This document shows positions 25,338 to 35,623 of a DNA stretch of 64,000 nucleotides, in pieces. The number at the start of each line of letters is the position of its first letter. Position 1 is the stretch's first letter. Below the pieces are notes generated by a model, which saw only the letters and a program-made list of their open reading frames with translations, made no database searches and was not told the DNA's origin. This DNA comes from Lentisphaerota bacterium (GTDB taxonomy: Bacteria > Verrucomicrobiota > Lentisphaeria > Victivallales > Victivallaceae), in the NCBI GenBank assembly GCA_024225035.1, contig JAAEMX010000393.1, positions 1 to 64,000 on the forward strand. The letters run 5' to 3'. The position numbers and the translations under genes were made by a program.

Positions 25338-28300
25338 TTACTGAAAAATAAATCTTAACTCTTCTATGGAAAGCTTATCGCCATACGAAGCAGGATTTTC
25401 AATAATATTATCAAATATTTCCTGTTTACGTGTTTGCAGGGCCAAAATCTTTTCCTCAATAGAATCTTTGACAACCAGCTTCAAGCTGTTAACCGCCCTA
25501 GTCTGCCCAATACGGTGAGTTCTGTCAGCTGCCTGCAGCTCAACCGCGGGATTCCACCACGGGTCATATATTATAACTGTATCAGCAGAAGTCAGGTTAA
25601 GACCAGTACCGCCAGCTTTCAAGCTTAACAGAAAAACAGGTATATCTTCATTTTCATTGAAGTTATCTACCCGCTGCTGCCGGTTTCTAGTAGCACCATC
25701 AAGATATTCGTAAACAATACTTTGCTCATCCATCCAGCCTCTAACTAGATGCAGCAGAGATGTAAACTGACTGAAGAACAGCATCTTATGTCCACTATCA
25801 ATATTTTGAAGTACCAGTTCCTTCATCAAATCGGACTTAGCTGAAGAAACTCCTTTGCCTGCATCATCAGGAAGCAAGTGTGGGTTACAGCAAATCTGTC
25901 TTAGTCTTAACAAAGTAGTAAGTATCTCGAAGTTTGCTTTGCCCGAGCTGCCTTTTTCAATTCTGTTAAGCTGTTTTCTGCCACCTTCAATAACTTTATC
26001 ATATAGTTTACGCTGGTCTGCCGACATATCACAGAACAAAGTCTGTTCCTGTTTAGGAGGGAGTTCCTTACATACAGCAGATTTAGTCCTTCTTTTGATA
26101 AAAGGAGCGACTTTAGCAGCCAGGTCGCCAGCCAGTCTGCCTTTGCAGGCAGAACCATATAGCTTTTTAAAACTATTGAAAGTTCCTAACATTCCGGGAT
26201 GCAGGAAGTCAAAGATACTCCAGAGATCCTCTGAGGAGTTTTCCAGAGGAGTACCAGTGAGAACCACACGCCGTTCAGCTTTTACAGCTTTGCAACTTAG
26301 TGCGTTAACCGTGCTGGGGTTTTTAATATGCTGAGCTTCATCAAGAATTAAATAGCTGAATTTTATATTTCTAATCTGCTCCAGATCGCGGCGGGCAACT
26401 GCATAGGAGCATATAATCAGGTCATACGTACTGGACTTTTCCCAGTGAACACTACGGCCATTACCTACCAGAGATATAACATTAAATTCAGGAACAAATT
26501 TATTACATTCCCGTTTCCAGTTCTCTGTCAAACTGGCTGGGCAAATAATCATGGCAGGGCCATCTTTGTCATGTTTTCTGGCAGCTAAAAGTGCCAAAGT
26601 CTGAACAGTTTTCCCCAGCCCCATTTCATCAGCAAGGATTACGTTAAATCCGTTGTCTGTAAGGCGGCTTAACCAATTAACTCCCTCTTCCTGATAAGAT
26701 CGTAAATTTCCCGCAAAACGGTTTTTGTAATCTCCATCACCATGCTCAAGGCCGACATTTAACAGCTCTGGATCAAGAACAGTCCCGCTGTGAAATTCCG
26801 GCGGCACCGCCATAGGAACCTTTTCACCAAGGAACTTCCAGTAATGAACAGAACAACGTAATAATTCGAATGTGCCGGTCTTATCATCGACTTTTTGAAT
26901 AGTCTGTGATGCGGCCAACATAAAATGTCTTAAATCTGGAGGTATTACAACAATTAAATTTGGAGCAGCCAAATAATAATGACGTCCGGCTTTAAGTGTT
27001 TTTATAACCTGCTGCCAGCTTAAATCTAAATCTACAGCTTTTAACGAGTAAGATAAAACAAATTTATCTTTAAGTTTTTTATAAACAGAACATTTGAGTT
27101 GAGCTTCCGGCACACCGTTACCGCCACTACATAACTGTGAGGCAGAACTGCTAAGATAAATATTACCGCGCTCTTTTAACCAGTCCGGCAGCATTTTGTC
27201 CAGAAAAACTCCTGTAGCCTCAACATCTTTAAGCTGCATATAACCATCTTTGCCGGAAAAGCCAAAACATGAAAGGTCCTGCTGAACCTGTTTTTCAAAA
27301 GCTTCTTCACGACTCCAAAAATTATCAGCACCAACAGCCAATCGTCCTTGATCGGCACGGAAAACCTGCCCGTCATACATGAATTCAAGTTTGATCTTGA
27401 AATTATTGGTTCTTCCAAACTTACCGTCCAGCATAATACTGCATTCATGGGAATTAATGTCTGAACGATTCATATCTACAACCTGAACAGGAAATGCGCC
27501 TTGCGACATCAATTTTTCCATGCCTTTGTCGCCGGCAATCTGCTCATTTGAACGGAAGAAATTTCTGAGCCAACCTACATCCAGAGTAGCCGGAACCCAC
27601 CAGTATTCACCTTTAGTACCAAGCCAACAGCCTGCTCTACCAGTTATGACCTTAGCTGCTCTGACCGGCAGGAGAGCCTCACCAATTTTTACCCCAGGAG
27701 AAAGTACCCATTTACCTTCTTCAAACCGACGCAAAACAATCGGTTCAGCAGGGTTACGATGAATAATCAAACGTTTTTTGTCGCGATAAAAATTATCAAA
27801 CCCAACCATACAGTGAAACAATTCAGCTGTCTGTTCGGAGTTTAAAAGTAACTTTGAACTGTCCGGTTCGGAATTAATGGCTAGAAAACGTATAATCTGC
27901 CTGTCCTGAAGCGAAAATTGCTCCAGTCTCAGGGAGACTGATAAAGTTTTATTGAAATAAAGCTGTCGGATATTATTAAGATTTCCGACATATTCTTTTT
28001 TGCTGTTTTTCAATTTTACAGCCAATACCGCATTCTCCCATTTGCTTGGGACATGTGGAAATGCTGCTTCTGTTGAAATTATGACGTGAGCTTCCGGTTG
28101 AAAATTTTCCTGCTTTGCCAAATCATCAAAATTCTGATATTTAAGGCCAGCATACTTGGCTTTTTCTTCCTTGATAGGGGCTTCTTTCACCATCCGAAAA
28201 CGACCATAATACATAATCGCCGCAATCGCATGTTCACAAAGTTTTTTGCCATACCCACCGCAAGAACAATCAGCCTTGTTGTTTTCACCGGTTGCTACAG

Positions 28301-28463
28301 ATACATATTCATATCGGTTTTTGTTTTCAAAAACCGCATTAAAATTTCCATCCTGATCCCGATGCCCACAAAGCAAAAGCTTTTTTTTGAGCAACAGTTT
28401 GGCTGCACTGAGAGTCTCAGGACTGGATACCTCAATCAATCTTGCTTCAAAACCCTTTACCAT
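25338..28463 (-). CDS. SWIM zinc finger plus SNF2-type DNA-dependent ATPase
   Basis: 1041 aa. An N-terminal SWIM zinc finger (Cys66, Cys68, Cys76, His78 in CSCGG-KKLCEH) precedes a long middle region and a complete SNF2 engine. Motif I is ADEMGLGKTVQ (about 615), motif II is DEAQH (about 708), the HTGTPLEN-like motif III is VLTGTPLENS, and the C-terminal helicase half has FFSQF, LSLKAGGTGLNL and DRTHRIGQ. SWIM-SNF2 proteins of this size are common in bacteria and are thought to remodel nucleoprotein or act in transcription or repair. GAGGAG precedes the ATG. It is first in a probable helicase-fmdB-zinc-ribbon transcription unit. Confidence 0.93.
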   Translation of the reverse strand: MVKGFEARLIEVSSPETLSAAKLLLKKKLLLCGHRDQDGNFNAVFENKNRYEYVSVATGENNKADCSCGGYGKKLCEHAIAAIMYYGRFRMVKEAPIKEEKAKYAGLKYQNFDDLAKQENFQPEAHVIISTEAAFPHVPSKWENAVLAVKLKNSKKEYVGNLNNIRQLYFNKTLSVSLRLEQFSLQDRQIIRFLAINSEPDSSKLLLNSEQTAELFHCMVGFDNFYRDKKRLIIHRNPAEPIVLRRFEEGKWVLSPGVKIGEALLPVRAAKVITGRAGCWLGTKGEYWWVPATLDVGWLRNFFRSNEQIAGDKGMEKLMSQGAFPVQVVDMNRSDINSHECSIMLDGKFGRTNNFKIKLEFMYDGQVFRADQGRLAVGADNFWSREEAFEKQVQQDLSCFGFSGKDGYMQLKDVEATGVFLDKMLPDWLKERGNIYLSSSASQLCSGGNGVPEAQLKCSVYKKLKDKFVLSYSLKAVDLDLSWQQVIKTLKAGRHYYLAAPNLIVVIPPDLRHFMLAASQTIQKVDDKTGTFELLRCSVHYWKFLGEKVPMAVPPEFHSGTVLDPELLNVGLEHGDGDYKNRFAGNLRSYQEEGVNWLSRLTDNGFNVILADEMGLGKTVQTLALLAARKHDKDGPAMIICPASLTENWKRECNKFVPEFNVISLVGNGRSVHWEKSSTYDLIICSYAVARRDLEQIRNIKFSYLILDEAQHIKNPSTVNALSCKAVKAERRVVLTGTPLENSSEDLWSIFDFLHPGMLGTFNSFKKLYGSACKGRLAGDLAAKVAPFIKRRTKSAVCKELPPKQEQTLFCDMSADQRKLYDKVIEGGRKQLNRIEKGSSGKANFEILTTLLRLRQICCNPHLLPDDAGKGVSSAKSDLMKELVLQNIDSGHKMLFFSQFTSLLHLVRGWMDEQSIVYEYLDGATRNRQQRVDNFNENEDIPVFLLSLKAGGTGLNLTSADTVIIYDPWWNPAVELQAADRTHRIGQTRAVNSLKLVVKDSIEEKILALQTRKQEIFDNIIENPASYGDKLSIEELRFIFQ

Positions 28464-29014
28464 CGGCTCCTCATCTTTTTACAAATGTGTATAATCAAAC
28501 TAATAAGATAGCATTAATTAGGGTTGTATCCAAACAAAAACTATAATAATTCTCTAATAATTAAGCATGGATACGCAATAAAAAACTCCTTTGGGAAGTG
28601 TCTCTCCTATTATGTTATATTAGCCTATTACAATAGTAAAAACAAGATTGCTTTAACATTGTTTTGAAAAATATACAATTTAATCCTAACAAACCTGCCG
28701 CAAAAAACAATCCTAATCTTTAACAAACAATAACTTACAAGAATAGTTATTAATTTCTGATCCTTGATTTGTTTTCCCTATATGTTATAACTTTTAAAAT
28801 GAAATGGTCTAAAAACAAATAGAATAAGAGCTTAAAGTGATTTTGTAATGAAAAGACCATAAGAAATTCTCAGGCATAATCGATTCTCAAAAAAATCAGC
28901 TCTGTGAGCCAGATTGTTTTAACAGTTGTTCATTATAGTTAAGAAACTATGGATACTTAGTTTTTTGGTATACCTGTAAAATTTGTGTTTTGGTAGGTTT
29001 TATTGGTGGATATT
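28464..29014. other. AT-rich intergenic region with no gene seen
   Basis: About 550 bp between the helicase start and the gdhA terminator. Stops occur in all frames and no ORF has a ribosome binding site. It should contain the helicase promoter on the minus strand. I see no strong repeats or RNA motif. Confidence 0.5.
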
Positions 29015-29043
29015 AAAAAAATGCCCCACCATAAAGGCGGGGC
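29015..29043 (-). terminator. rho-independent terminator of gdhA
   Basis: GCCCCACC (29023-29030) and GGCGGGGC (29036-29043) form an 8-bp stem with one mismatch around a 5-nt loop. The A6 run at 29015-29020 supplies the U-tract on the minus strand. It lies about 90 nt after the gdhA stop. Confidence 0.8.
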
Positions 29044-29133
29044 GGGAGAAAAGAAGGAACAGGGTTTCATCAATTATGATAACAGAAAAGAACGAGAAAG
29101 GCAAACCCTTTTTTGCTATAGTTTGAAAAAAAT

Positions 29134-30981
<1,848 letters not shown>

Positions 30982-31017
30982 AAAAACCCCTGAATGATCC
31001 AATTTATCATTCAGGGG
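30982..31017 (-). terminator. rho-independent terminator of the Mg transporter gene
   Basis: A perfect 12-bp stem (CCCCTGAATGAT with ATCATTCAGGGG) and a 7-nt loop lie 8 nt past the stop codon. The A5 run at 30982-30986 gives the U-tract on the minus strand. Confidence 0.95.
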
Positions 31018-31025
31018 AATTTTAT

Positions 31026-32141
31026 TTAAAGACCAAGCATAAACTTGGCAGTTGTGAAGTAGATCAACAGACCTGTGATATCAACAATTGTAGTCAACGC
31101 TGGACTGGCACTAACTGCCGGATCCATTTTAAGTTTTGTAGCAATCATCGGCAGCAAACAGCCAATTACAGCTGAACTGACAACTTGAATGCTAAGTGCA
31201 ACAGCAATGCAAGTACCTATTCCCATGAGGGAAAATCCAGCTGGAATTACTGAATTCTGAGAAAGAAACATCACTTTCCCCAAAGAAACAAAGCCCAGTA
31301 TTACTGCAAGAATCATTGCTACGGATGTTTCTTTGAAGATTACTTTTAAAAAATCACGAATGGTAATCTCACCAGTAGCAAGGCCTCTAACTACAATTGT
31401 TGCAGACTGGCTGCCAATATTACCGCCTGTATCTGTCAGCATCGGCATATACATGGCAAGAATCATGCAGTTAGCGAGCTGTCCCTGAAAGCTATGGATG
31501 ATCGATCCTGATACCAACTCAAACAATGAAAGAGTTACTATCCATCCCACTCGTGAACGGACATTACCCAATACCGTGGTTTTTTTGTATTCTACACGTT
31601 CTTCTTTTTTTGCAACCGGCTTTGCGACTGTCGGTTTACCACTGAGAACTGGCAAAAGGTCGTTAAGCTCTATAATTCCTGCAAATACGCCTTTAGCATT
31701 CAGTACAGGAACAGATGTCAGTCCTGAGCTGCGGAAAAGCTTCAAGGCCTGTCCGCAATTATCATTGATATTAAGTGCCACGTTTACTTTTTGTACAAGT
31801 AAGCCGAGAGTTTCGAGGAACCGTGCTCTGAGAAGCCTGGAAGAAGCAACAAAGCCGGCAACTTTCTGATTATCATCGGTAACCCATACAACAGTAGCGG
31901 GTTTGACGGCAAGTTTCTGTAACGCTTCAGACACAGTAGTAGAAACACTGAAAGCGATGCTTTCGGTGGTCATTATATCTGTTACCGGCACTGCAGCTAA
32001 CAGTGAACGGTTGCGAACGCGAACTTCGATTTGATTATCTGCTTGTGTATTTTGATTACTGCAGTCTGCTTTTTCCCAGAAATTTAACTGGCGGGCAGCA
32101 GTCAAAATACCTGCAAATGGAAGTTGGAGTATCTTTTTCAT
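31026..32141 (-). CDS. MgtE-family magnesium/cation transporter lacking the N-domain
   Basis: The start at 32141 (MKKILQLPFAG) is chosen for the GGAGG 7 nt upstream; the product has 371 aa. Residues about 50-170 hold two CBS domains (VTDIMTTES and LTSVPVLNAKGVFAGII). The C-terminal half is the five-helix MgtE channel domain, with the signature MPMLTDTGGNIGSQSAT and the end SPALTTIVDITGLLIYF. The superhelical MgtE_N domain of full-length proteins (about 450 aa) is absent, replaced by a short N-terminal extension, so gating by the N-domain must differ. A structured leader of about 240 nt precedes the gene. Strong terminator downstream. Confidence 0.88.
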   Translation of the reverse strand: MKKILQLPFAGILTAARQLNFWEKADCSNQNTQADNQIEVRVRNRSLLAAVPVTDIMTTESIAFSVSTTVSEALQKLAVKPATVVWVTDDNQKVAGFVASSRLLRARFLETLGLLVQKVNVALNINDNCGQALKLFRSSGLTSVPVLNAKGVFAGIIELNDLLPVLSGKPTVAKPVAKKEERVEYKKTTVLGNVRSRVGWIVTLSLFELVSGSIIHSFQGQLANCMILAMYMPMLTDTGGNIGSQSATIVVRGLATGEITIRDFLKVIFKETSVAMILAVILGFVSLGKVMFLSQNSVIPAGFSLMGIGTCIAVALSIQVVSSAVIGCLLPMIATKLKMDPAVSASPALTTIVDITGLLIYFTTAKFMLGL

Positions 32142-32380
32142 TGTACACCTCCATGATGCCGCGCTCAACGGCAACATCGTGGCATACAACCTTATCAGCA
32201 GTGTGAGTCAGGCTGCGTCCATAGCATTGACGCATCAGCGCGACAGTTTACGGTTTTTCTGTCCAGATTGAAACGTAAACTTCGACCTATGTCTTCTGGC
32301 TCATTCATTCTGAATTCTTCTCCAAAATAATTGATATATACGGCAGGCGGACTATCCGCCACGGCATAATCTCTGCACAA
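32142..32380 (-). promoter_or_regulatory. long structured 5' leader of the MgtE-type gene
   Basis: The leader contains at least four hairpins: GGCGGA/TCCGCC with a 3-nt loop (32346-32360), GTTTACG/CGTAAAC (32246-32280), GCGTC/GACGC (32215-32233) and ATGCC/GGCAT (32156-32185), the last ending directly before the Shine-Dalgarno. The canonical M-box landmarks are not recognisable. The position ahead of a Mg transporter suggests a sensing leader RNA; this is inference. Confidence 0.4.
32195..32308 (-). CDS. possible leader peptide of the Mg transporter gene (37 aa)
   Basis: An ORF beginning MNEPEDIGRSLRF lies inside the structured leader, with GGAG 11 nt before its ATG, and ends 53 nt before the transporter start. 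It spans the GTTTACG and GCGTC hairpins. Acidic and proline-containing openings occur in Mg-responsive leader peptides of enterobacteria, but this short match is not proof. It could be a chance ORF. Confidence 0.25.
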   Translation of the reverse strand: MNEPEDIGRSLRFNLDRKTVNCRADASMLWTQPDSHC

Positions 32381-32667
32381 AAAGCTTTCTTAACATCTAC
32401 GCTTATCGCACAGCGATTTCATTATTAATGACAAAGATTAATTGCTAAGTGTTCATTTTGAGGCAATTTTTTTCGAAAAAAAATATTCATACAGCAGGGA
32501 AAAGACCATAAAATCACCCTCAAAAAAACATAATCTGTATGCGGTTTAATACAAAATTCCTGAATTATCATGTTATATATCATTCAGGCATACTAATCAT
32601 TCCAAAATCATAGTTCTCTAAATAGAACTTAATAATGTATCAGCATGCCTGAAGTTCAGGAAAATTT
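32381..32667. other. intergenic region with small inverted repeats
   Basis: Mostly AT-rich. CCTGAATTAT and ATCATTCAGG (32559-32588) form an imperfect hairpin, and CCTGAA-G-TTCAGG (32648-32660) is a short palindrome just after the next gene's stop. Either may help end the minus-strand transcript of 32668-33828. No gene is seen. Confidence 0.4.
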
Positions 32668-33828
32668 TTATCCTAGAATATCTGATTGAACAGGTTTAAC
32701 ATTTTCTGCATCAGCCTGTTTTTTTATGGTGCCAGCGCCATTATTGTACGGCCAGTTAATACTTGGGGTCAAGTTAGCAATATTCTTTTGCTCCCATGCC
32801 CTTACCTTGAGGTTTGCTTCATTAAAAATGCGCTCATAGTTTTTGAATTTGACTTGCTCCTGAACGTTCTTCGGCAAAACATTCCAGAGTTTATCGTACA
32901 TATGTATTTCGCGGCTGTATTTTTCCAGTGACGGAGCTACTGAGTCAGTCCCGAACAAAAATCTGTCCGGATATTTTTTCATAATATCCGCCCATTTAGC
33001 AAGTGACTTTTCATCCCTGGTAACTTTTTCAGCTACTTCATCCCAGGAAATGTCAAACATTACATTCGGACAATTCTTCAGAATCATTTTAAGACATTCA
33101 AAATGATAAGAAGAAGGATGAACTGACCTGCCCAGACCGGTATGAGCCCAAATAATTCTGGTATTCGGGTGCTTTTGTAAAAGAGTGTACATAGCGCGGA
33201 AATAGCGAGGCATTCTATCAGTAGTTTTTCCAAAGTTTGGGCTATCAATATCGCAATGAATAGTAACAACCAAGCCAATCTCAGCGGCACATTCCAAAAG
33301 CTTGCCCAGGGCCGGATTGCTTAATGTTGCACTGTTTCCCGGAATCTTGCCGGAAACATTTTCTTTATATATACTAAATTCGCCAATACCGGAAAAAACT
33401 CCCGGATACATTGTGATAATCTGTTTAATGTGACTCACGCCATTGGCATCAGCTGGATTAAATCCGCAGATCATAGGGTCAAATCTTTTCTGATCTTTCC
33501 ACGGAAGAGCCAAATACTCTCGAGCAATAATTGAATCAACAGCACTGTAATAATAAAGTTTGGCATTAGTATCAAGATAATAGGAGGGCTGTTTATCGCC
33601 ATCCATATTAACATTCCACTCCAGTTGCAACGGCAAACCGCAAATTGCGCTGCGTTTTACACCGTTCTTGTTCATTCTATCTAGAAAGTATTTCAGTTTC
33701 GGTCCACTTTGAACATAATTTGTCAGATGGATATGTGCATCATTGAACTCGTATTTATCGGATGAAAAAGAAATTAATGGCAGTAAAAAAGCACACAGCA
33801 AGACAACATTCAAAAGAAATTTTTTCAT
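32668..33828 (-). CDS. exported amidohydrolase-2 family protein
   Basis: 386 aa with a Sec signal peptide (MKKFLLNVVLLCAFLLPLIS, cleavage near residue 22). The mature part is a metal-dependent TIM barrel of the amidohydrolase-2 family (PF04909 type). It has FNDAHIHLTN (HxH, about 28-37), the His strand VVTIHCDIDS (about 186-195), the His strand IIWAHTGLG (about 226-234) and the Asp near LFGTDSVAPS (about 294-303). It is placed in the periplasm or exported. Members include decarboxylases and lactonases, so the reaction is unknown. The C-terminal 40 residues are low-complexity. Monocistronic. Confidence 0.8.
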   Translation of the reverse strand: MKKFLLNVVLLCAFLLPLISFSSDKYEFNDAHIHLTNYVQSGPKLKYFLDRMNKNGVKRSAICGLPLQLEWNVNMDGDKQPSYYLDTNAKLYYYSAVDSIIAREYLALPWKDQKRFDPMICGFNPADANGVSHIKQIITMYPGVFSGIGEFSIYKENVSGKIPGNSATLSNPALGKLLECAAEIGLVVTIHCDIDSPNFGKTTDRMPRYFRAMYTLLQKHPNTRIIWAHTGLGRSVHPSSYHFECLKMILKNCPNVMFDISWDEVAEKVTRDEKSLAKWADIMKKYPDRFLFGTDSVAPSLEKYSREIHMYDKLWNVLPKNVQEQVKFKNYERIFNEANLKVRAWEQKNIANLTPSINWPYNNGAGTIKKQADAENVKPVQSDILG

Positions 33829-34239
33829 TATTTGTGCAGGTATCCTGTAAATTGTTTAAATGGATATTTTATAAATTCATAAAAACCAAGATTCATTCGG
33901 ACTGGAATGAATCGGGAAGATCAACGTTTAAATATATTTCTTTACGAAACATAACATAAGCACAATTCCCTTCAGTTATTAACATAATTACTCCTGAATT
34001 GTCCAAGGGATAGAGAACATTAATTCCCAACGCAACATTACCCAAGGGCCACTCTACTAGATCAATTAGTAAGCTAAATATAGTAATATGTTCAATTAAT
34101 AAATAGTCTTTTTTATTAAAAAATTTTAATTGCCTATAAAAGCAAAAATAAAGTGAATAATTATGATATCAAACAACTCAAACAGACAGGGATCAAACCA
34201 AATATAAATTATATCATAATTTTTACGCTAACACTTTTA
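33829..34239. other. AT-rich intergenic region, no gene seen
   Basis: About 410 bp between the exported amidohydrolase and the zinc-finger/papain-like gene. Short ORFs here lack ribosome binding sites and homology that I can see. No terminator-like hairpin with a T-run stands out. Confidence 0.5.
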
Positions 34240-34431
34240 TCAATGTGTAGTTGAGTATTGCTGTAATTGTTCATAAGTAATTGATTTACAGGTAAAGTCA
34301 GTTGCTATAGAACTACCTATTATTATTTTTATTCTCATATTACCATTAATTTGACCAAGGCAAACTTTGCCGGATTTAGTCTGTTTACTGATGCCTATAG
34401 GATTTCTAACTTTTAATGCGGCTTCTATTAT
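34240..34431 (-). other. candidate -1 frame C-terminal extension of the zinc-finger/papain-like protein
   Basis: The main ORF ends TTA AAA AAA TAA, with A7 at 34431-34437. Re-reading one A at this A AAA AAA heptamer moves into a frame open for 63 more codons (IIEAALKVRNPIGISK onward) ending with TGA at 34240-34242. This could be programmed -1 frameshifting, polymerase slippage or loss of one A from a formerly longer gene. Confidence 0.4.
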
Positions 34432-35444
34432 TTTTTTAAGTAAAATCTCATACAGCAAGAAACCAGCAACTCTAATTCGAGAACACCATTACTGACAATC
34501 TGGTCTCTATTATCATTCATGTCCGGAATGTCAAAAGCCTGAAGAAGGCTCAACGGAGCCTGATTGCGGAAATAACCGGATATTCTGTTATCGCCAGCTT
34601 TAAAATGATTATTTAGCCTGTATGGCTCCCATATTTCTGAAATAGAATGCCTGCCTATGTATCTGCAATAATTCTTTAAAAAAAACAAAGACTTCAACCA
34701 TGGATCACATACAATAGCCTTAGACCTTTGCAATCCTGGGTCACTGCTGGTTATTTTTTTCGGTAACGGTCCCTCCCCCCCCCAAGGAGAAATTACAAGG
34801 AAAACGTGATCTTTTTTAGGAAGTTCGTAAATTCTAAGATCACCAATACGGATCATGCCTAAGCAAAACGCGTAGTGGAAAAGCAGATATGAAAAAAAAG
34901 CCATCTCCAGACAGTTGGCTATAGAATATTTTAGACAATGCAGAACAATATTTTCCAAGTTGGTTAAAGGATTATCACTTCCAACTGATTTACCAGTATA
35001 GAGTTCTGGTTCACGCAAAATATTGTGAGCGACTTTGAGGTATTTTCTTGCTTTCTCTTTCGTTTCATAAAAATCTTTATTATAATCACAATAGTAGTTG
35101 ATTCTAGAAGATGATACAGGGAAAAACGCATTTGCCTTTTTGATACAATGCCTGCTCAACCGTGCTGCCTTGCGAACAAATATTGAATCGTGCAAAAAAT
35201 CGTCCTCTAAGTAAAGCACATCCGGTGATTTTGCACAATAATTGCATATAGTAACATGAGCCTCCTGCGGATTATAATTCTTTGACGCAGGAATATTCTC
35301 AAGAACCGGAATATATGGCCTTTTGTTTGTGCAGCAATCCATGCATACCACCTGCCCGCATTTGCGGCATATACGACTGATATTTCTTTTACTACACAAC
35401 GGACATGACACAATATAGGGAATTTCCCTGGGCCATTCAGGCAT
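34428..35444 (-). CDS. FYVE-like zinc finger plus papain-like (C-H-D) protein, effector-like
   Basis: 338 aa with no signal peptide. Residues 14-70 carry four CxxC pairs (Cys14/17, 26/29, 34/37, 67/70). The ISRICRKCGQVVCMDCC core and ICNYC end recall eukaryotic FYVE zinc fingers, though the RRHHCR lipid motif is reduced. A second domain shows a papain-like order: Cys178 in ANCLEMAFFSYL, His213 in DHVFLVIS and Asp247 in VCDPWL. Such C-H-D domains occur in bacterial toxins and effectors as proteases, deamidases or acyltransferases. The coding strand contains a G9 run (34775-34783) and ends at an A7 slippery stop. GAGGAG lies before the ATG. A 316-aa unknown gene lies just upstream in the same direction. 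Activity is inferred from motifs only. Confidence 0.6.
   Translation of the reverse strand: MPEWPREIPYIVSCPLCSKRNISRICRKCGQVVCMDCCTNKRPYIPVLENIPASKNYNPQEAHVTICNYCAKSPDVLYLEDDFLHDSIFVRKAARLSRHCIKKANAFFPVSSSRINYYCDYNKDFYETKEKARKYLKVAHNILREPELYTGKSVGSDNPLTNLENIVLHCLKYSIANCLEMAFFSYLLFHYAFCLGMIRIGDLRIYELPKKDHVFLVISPWGGEGPLPKKITSSDPGLQRSKAIVCDPWLKSLFFLKNYCRYIGRHSISEIWEPYRLNNHFKAGDNRISGYFRNQAPLSLLQAFDIPDMNDNRDQIVSNGVLELELLVSCCMRFYLKK
34775..34783 (-). repeat. G9 homopolymer inside the zinc-finger/papain-like gene
   Basis: Nine C residues on the plus strand (nine G in the coding strand) encode part of PWGGEG near residue 221, after the catalytic-type His213 and before Asp247. A tract this long is striking in such AT-rich DNA and is the type that slips in phase-variable genes. 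Confidence 0.85.
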
Positions 35445-35623
35445 AAATATCTCCTCAACATAAACAGCTTCTCTTCCTTATACGCATTAAAATACATGAA
35501 CAATACCGCCGGCTTAATTATTCATATATAAATAATAAAGTGCATGGCTTTCTTTTTACAATCTCATATTTATTAGAATACACAAAATCTTTAAGGCCTG
35601 TTTTTTAAGCCAATCGGTAATCA

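Noticed and set aside
32280-32320. AGCCAGAAGAC on the minus strand looks like the 3' B12 box of a cobalamin riboswitch ahead of the Mg transporter
   Set aside because: The core block (GCxGxCCCCGCxACTGT) and the closing CCTGCC are missing, and the downstream gene is an MgtE-type transporter. The match is probably chance.
32142-32400. M-box magnesium riboswitch
   Set aside because: Position is right, but I could not find the conserved M-box segments, so only an unclassified structured leader is reported.
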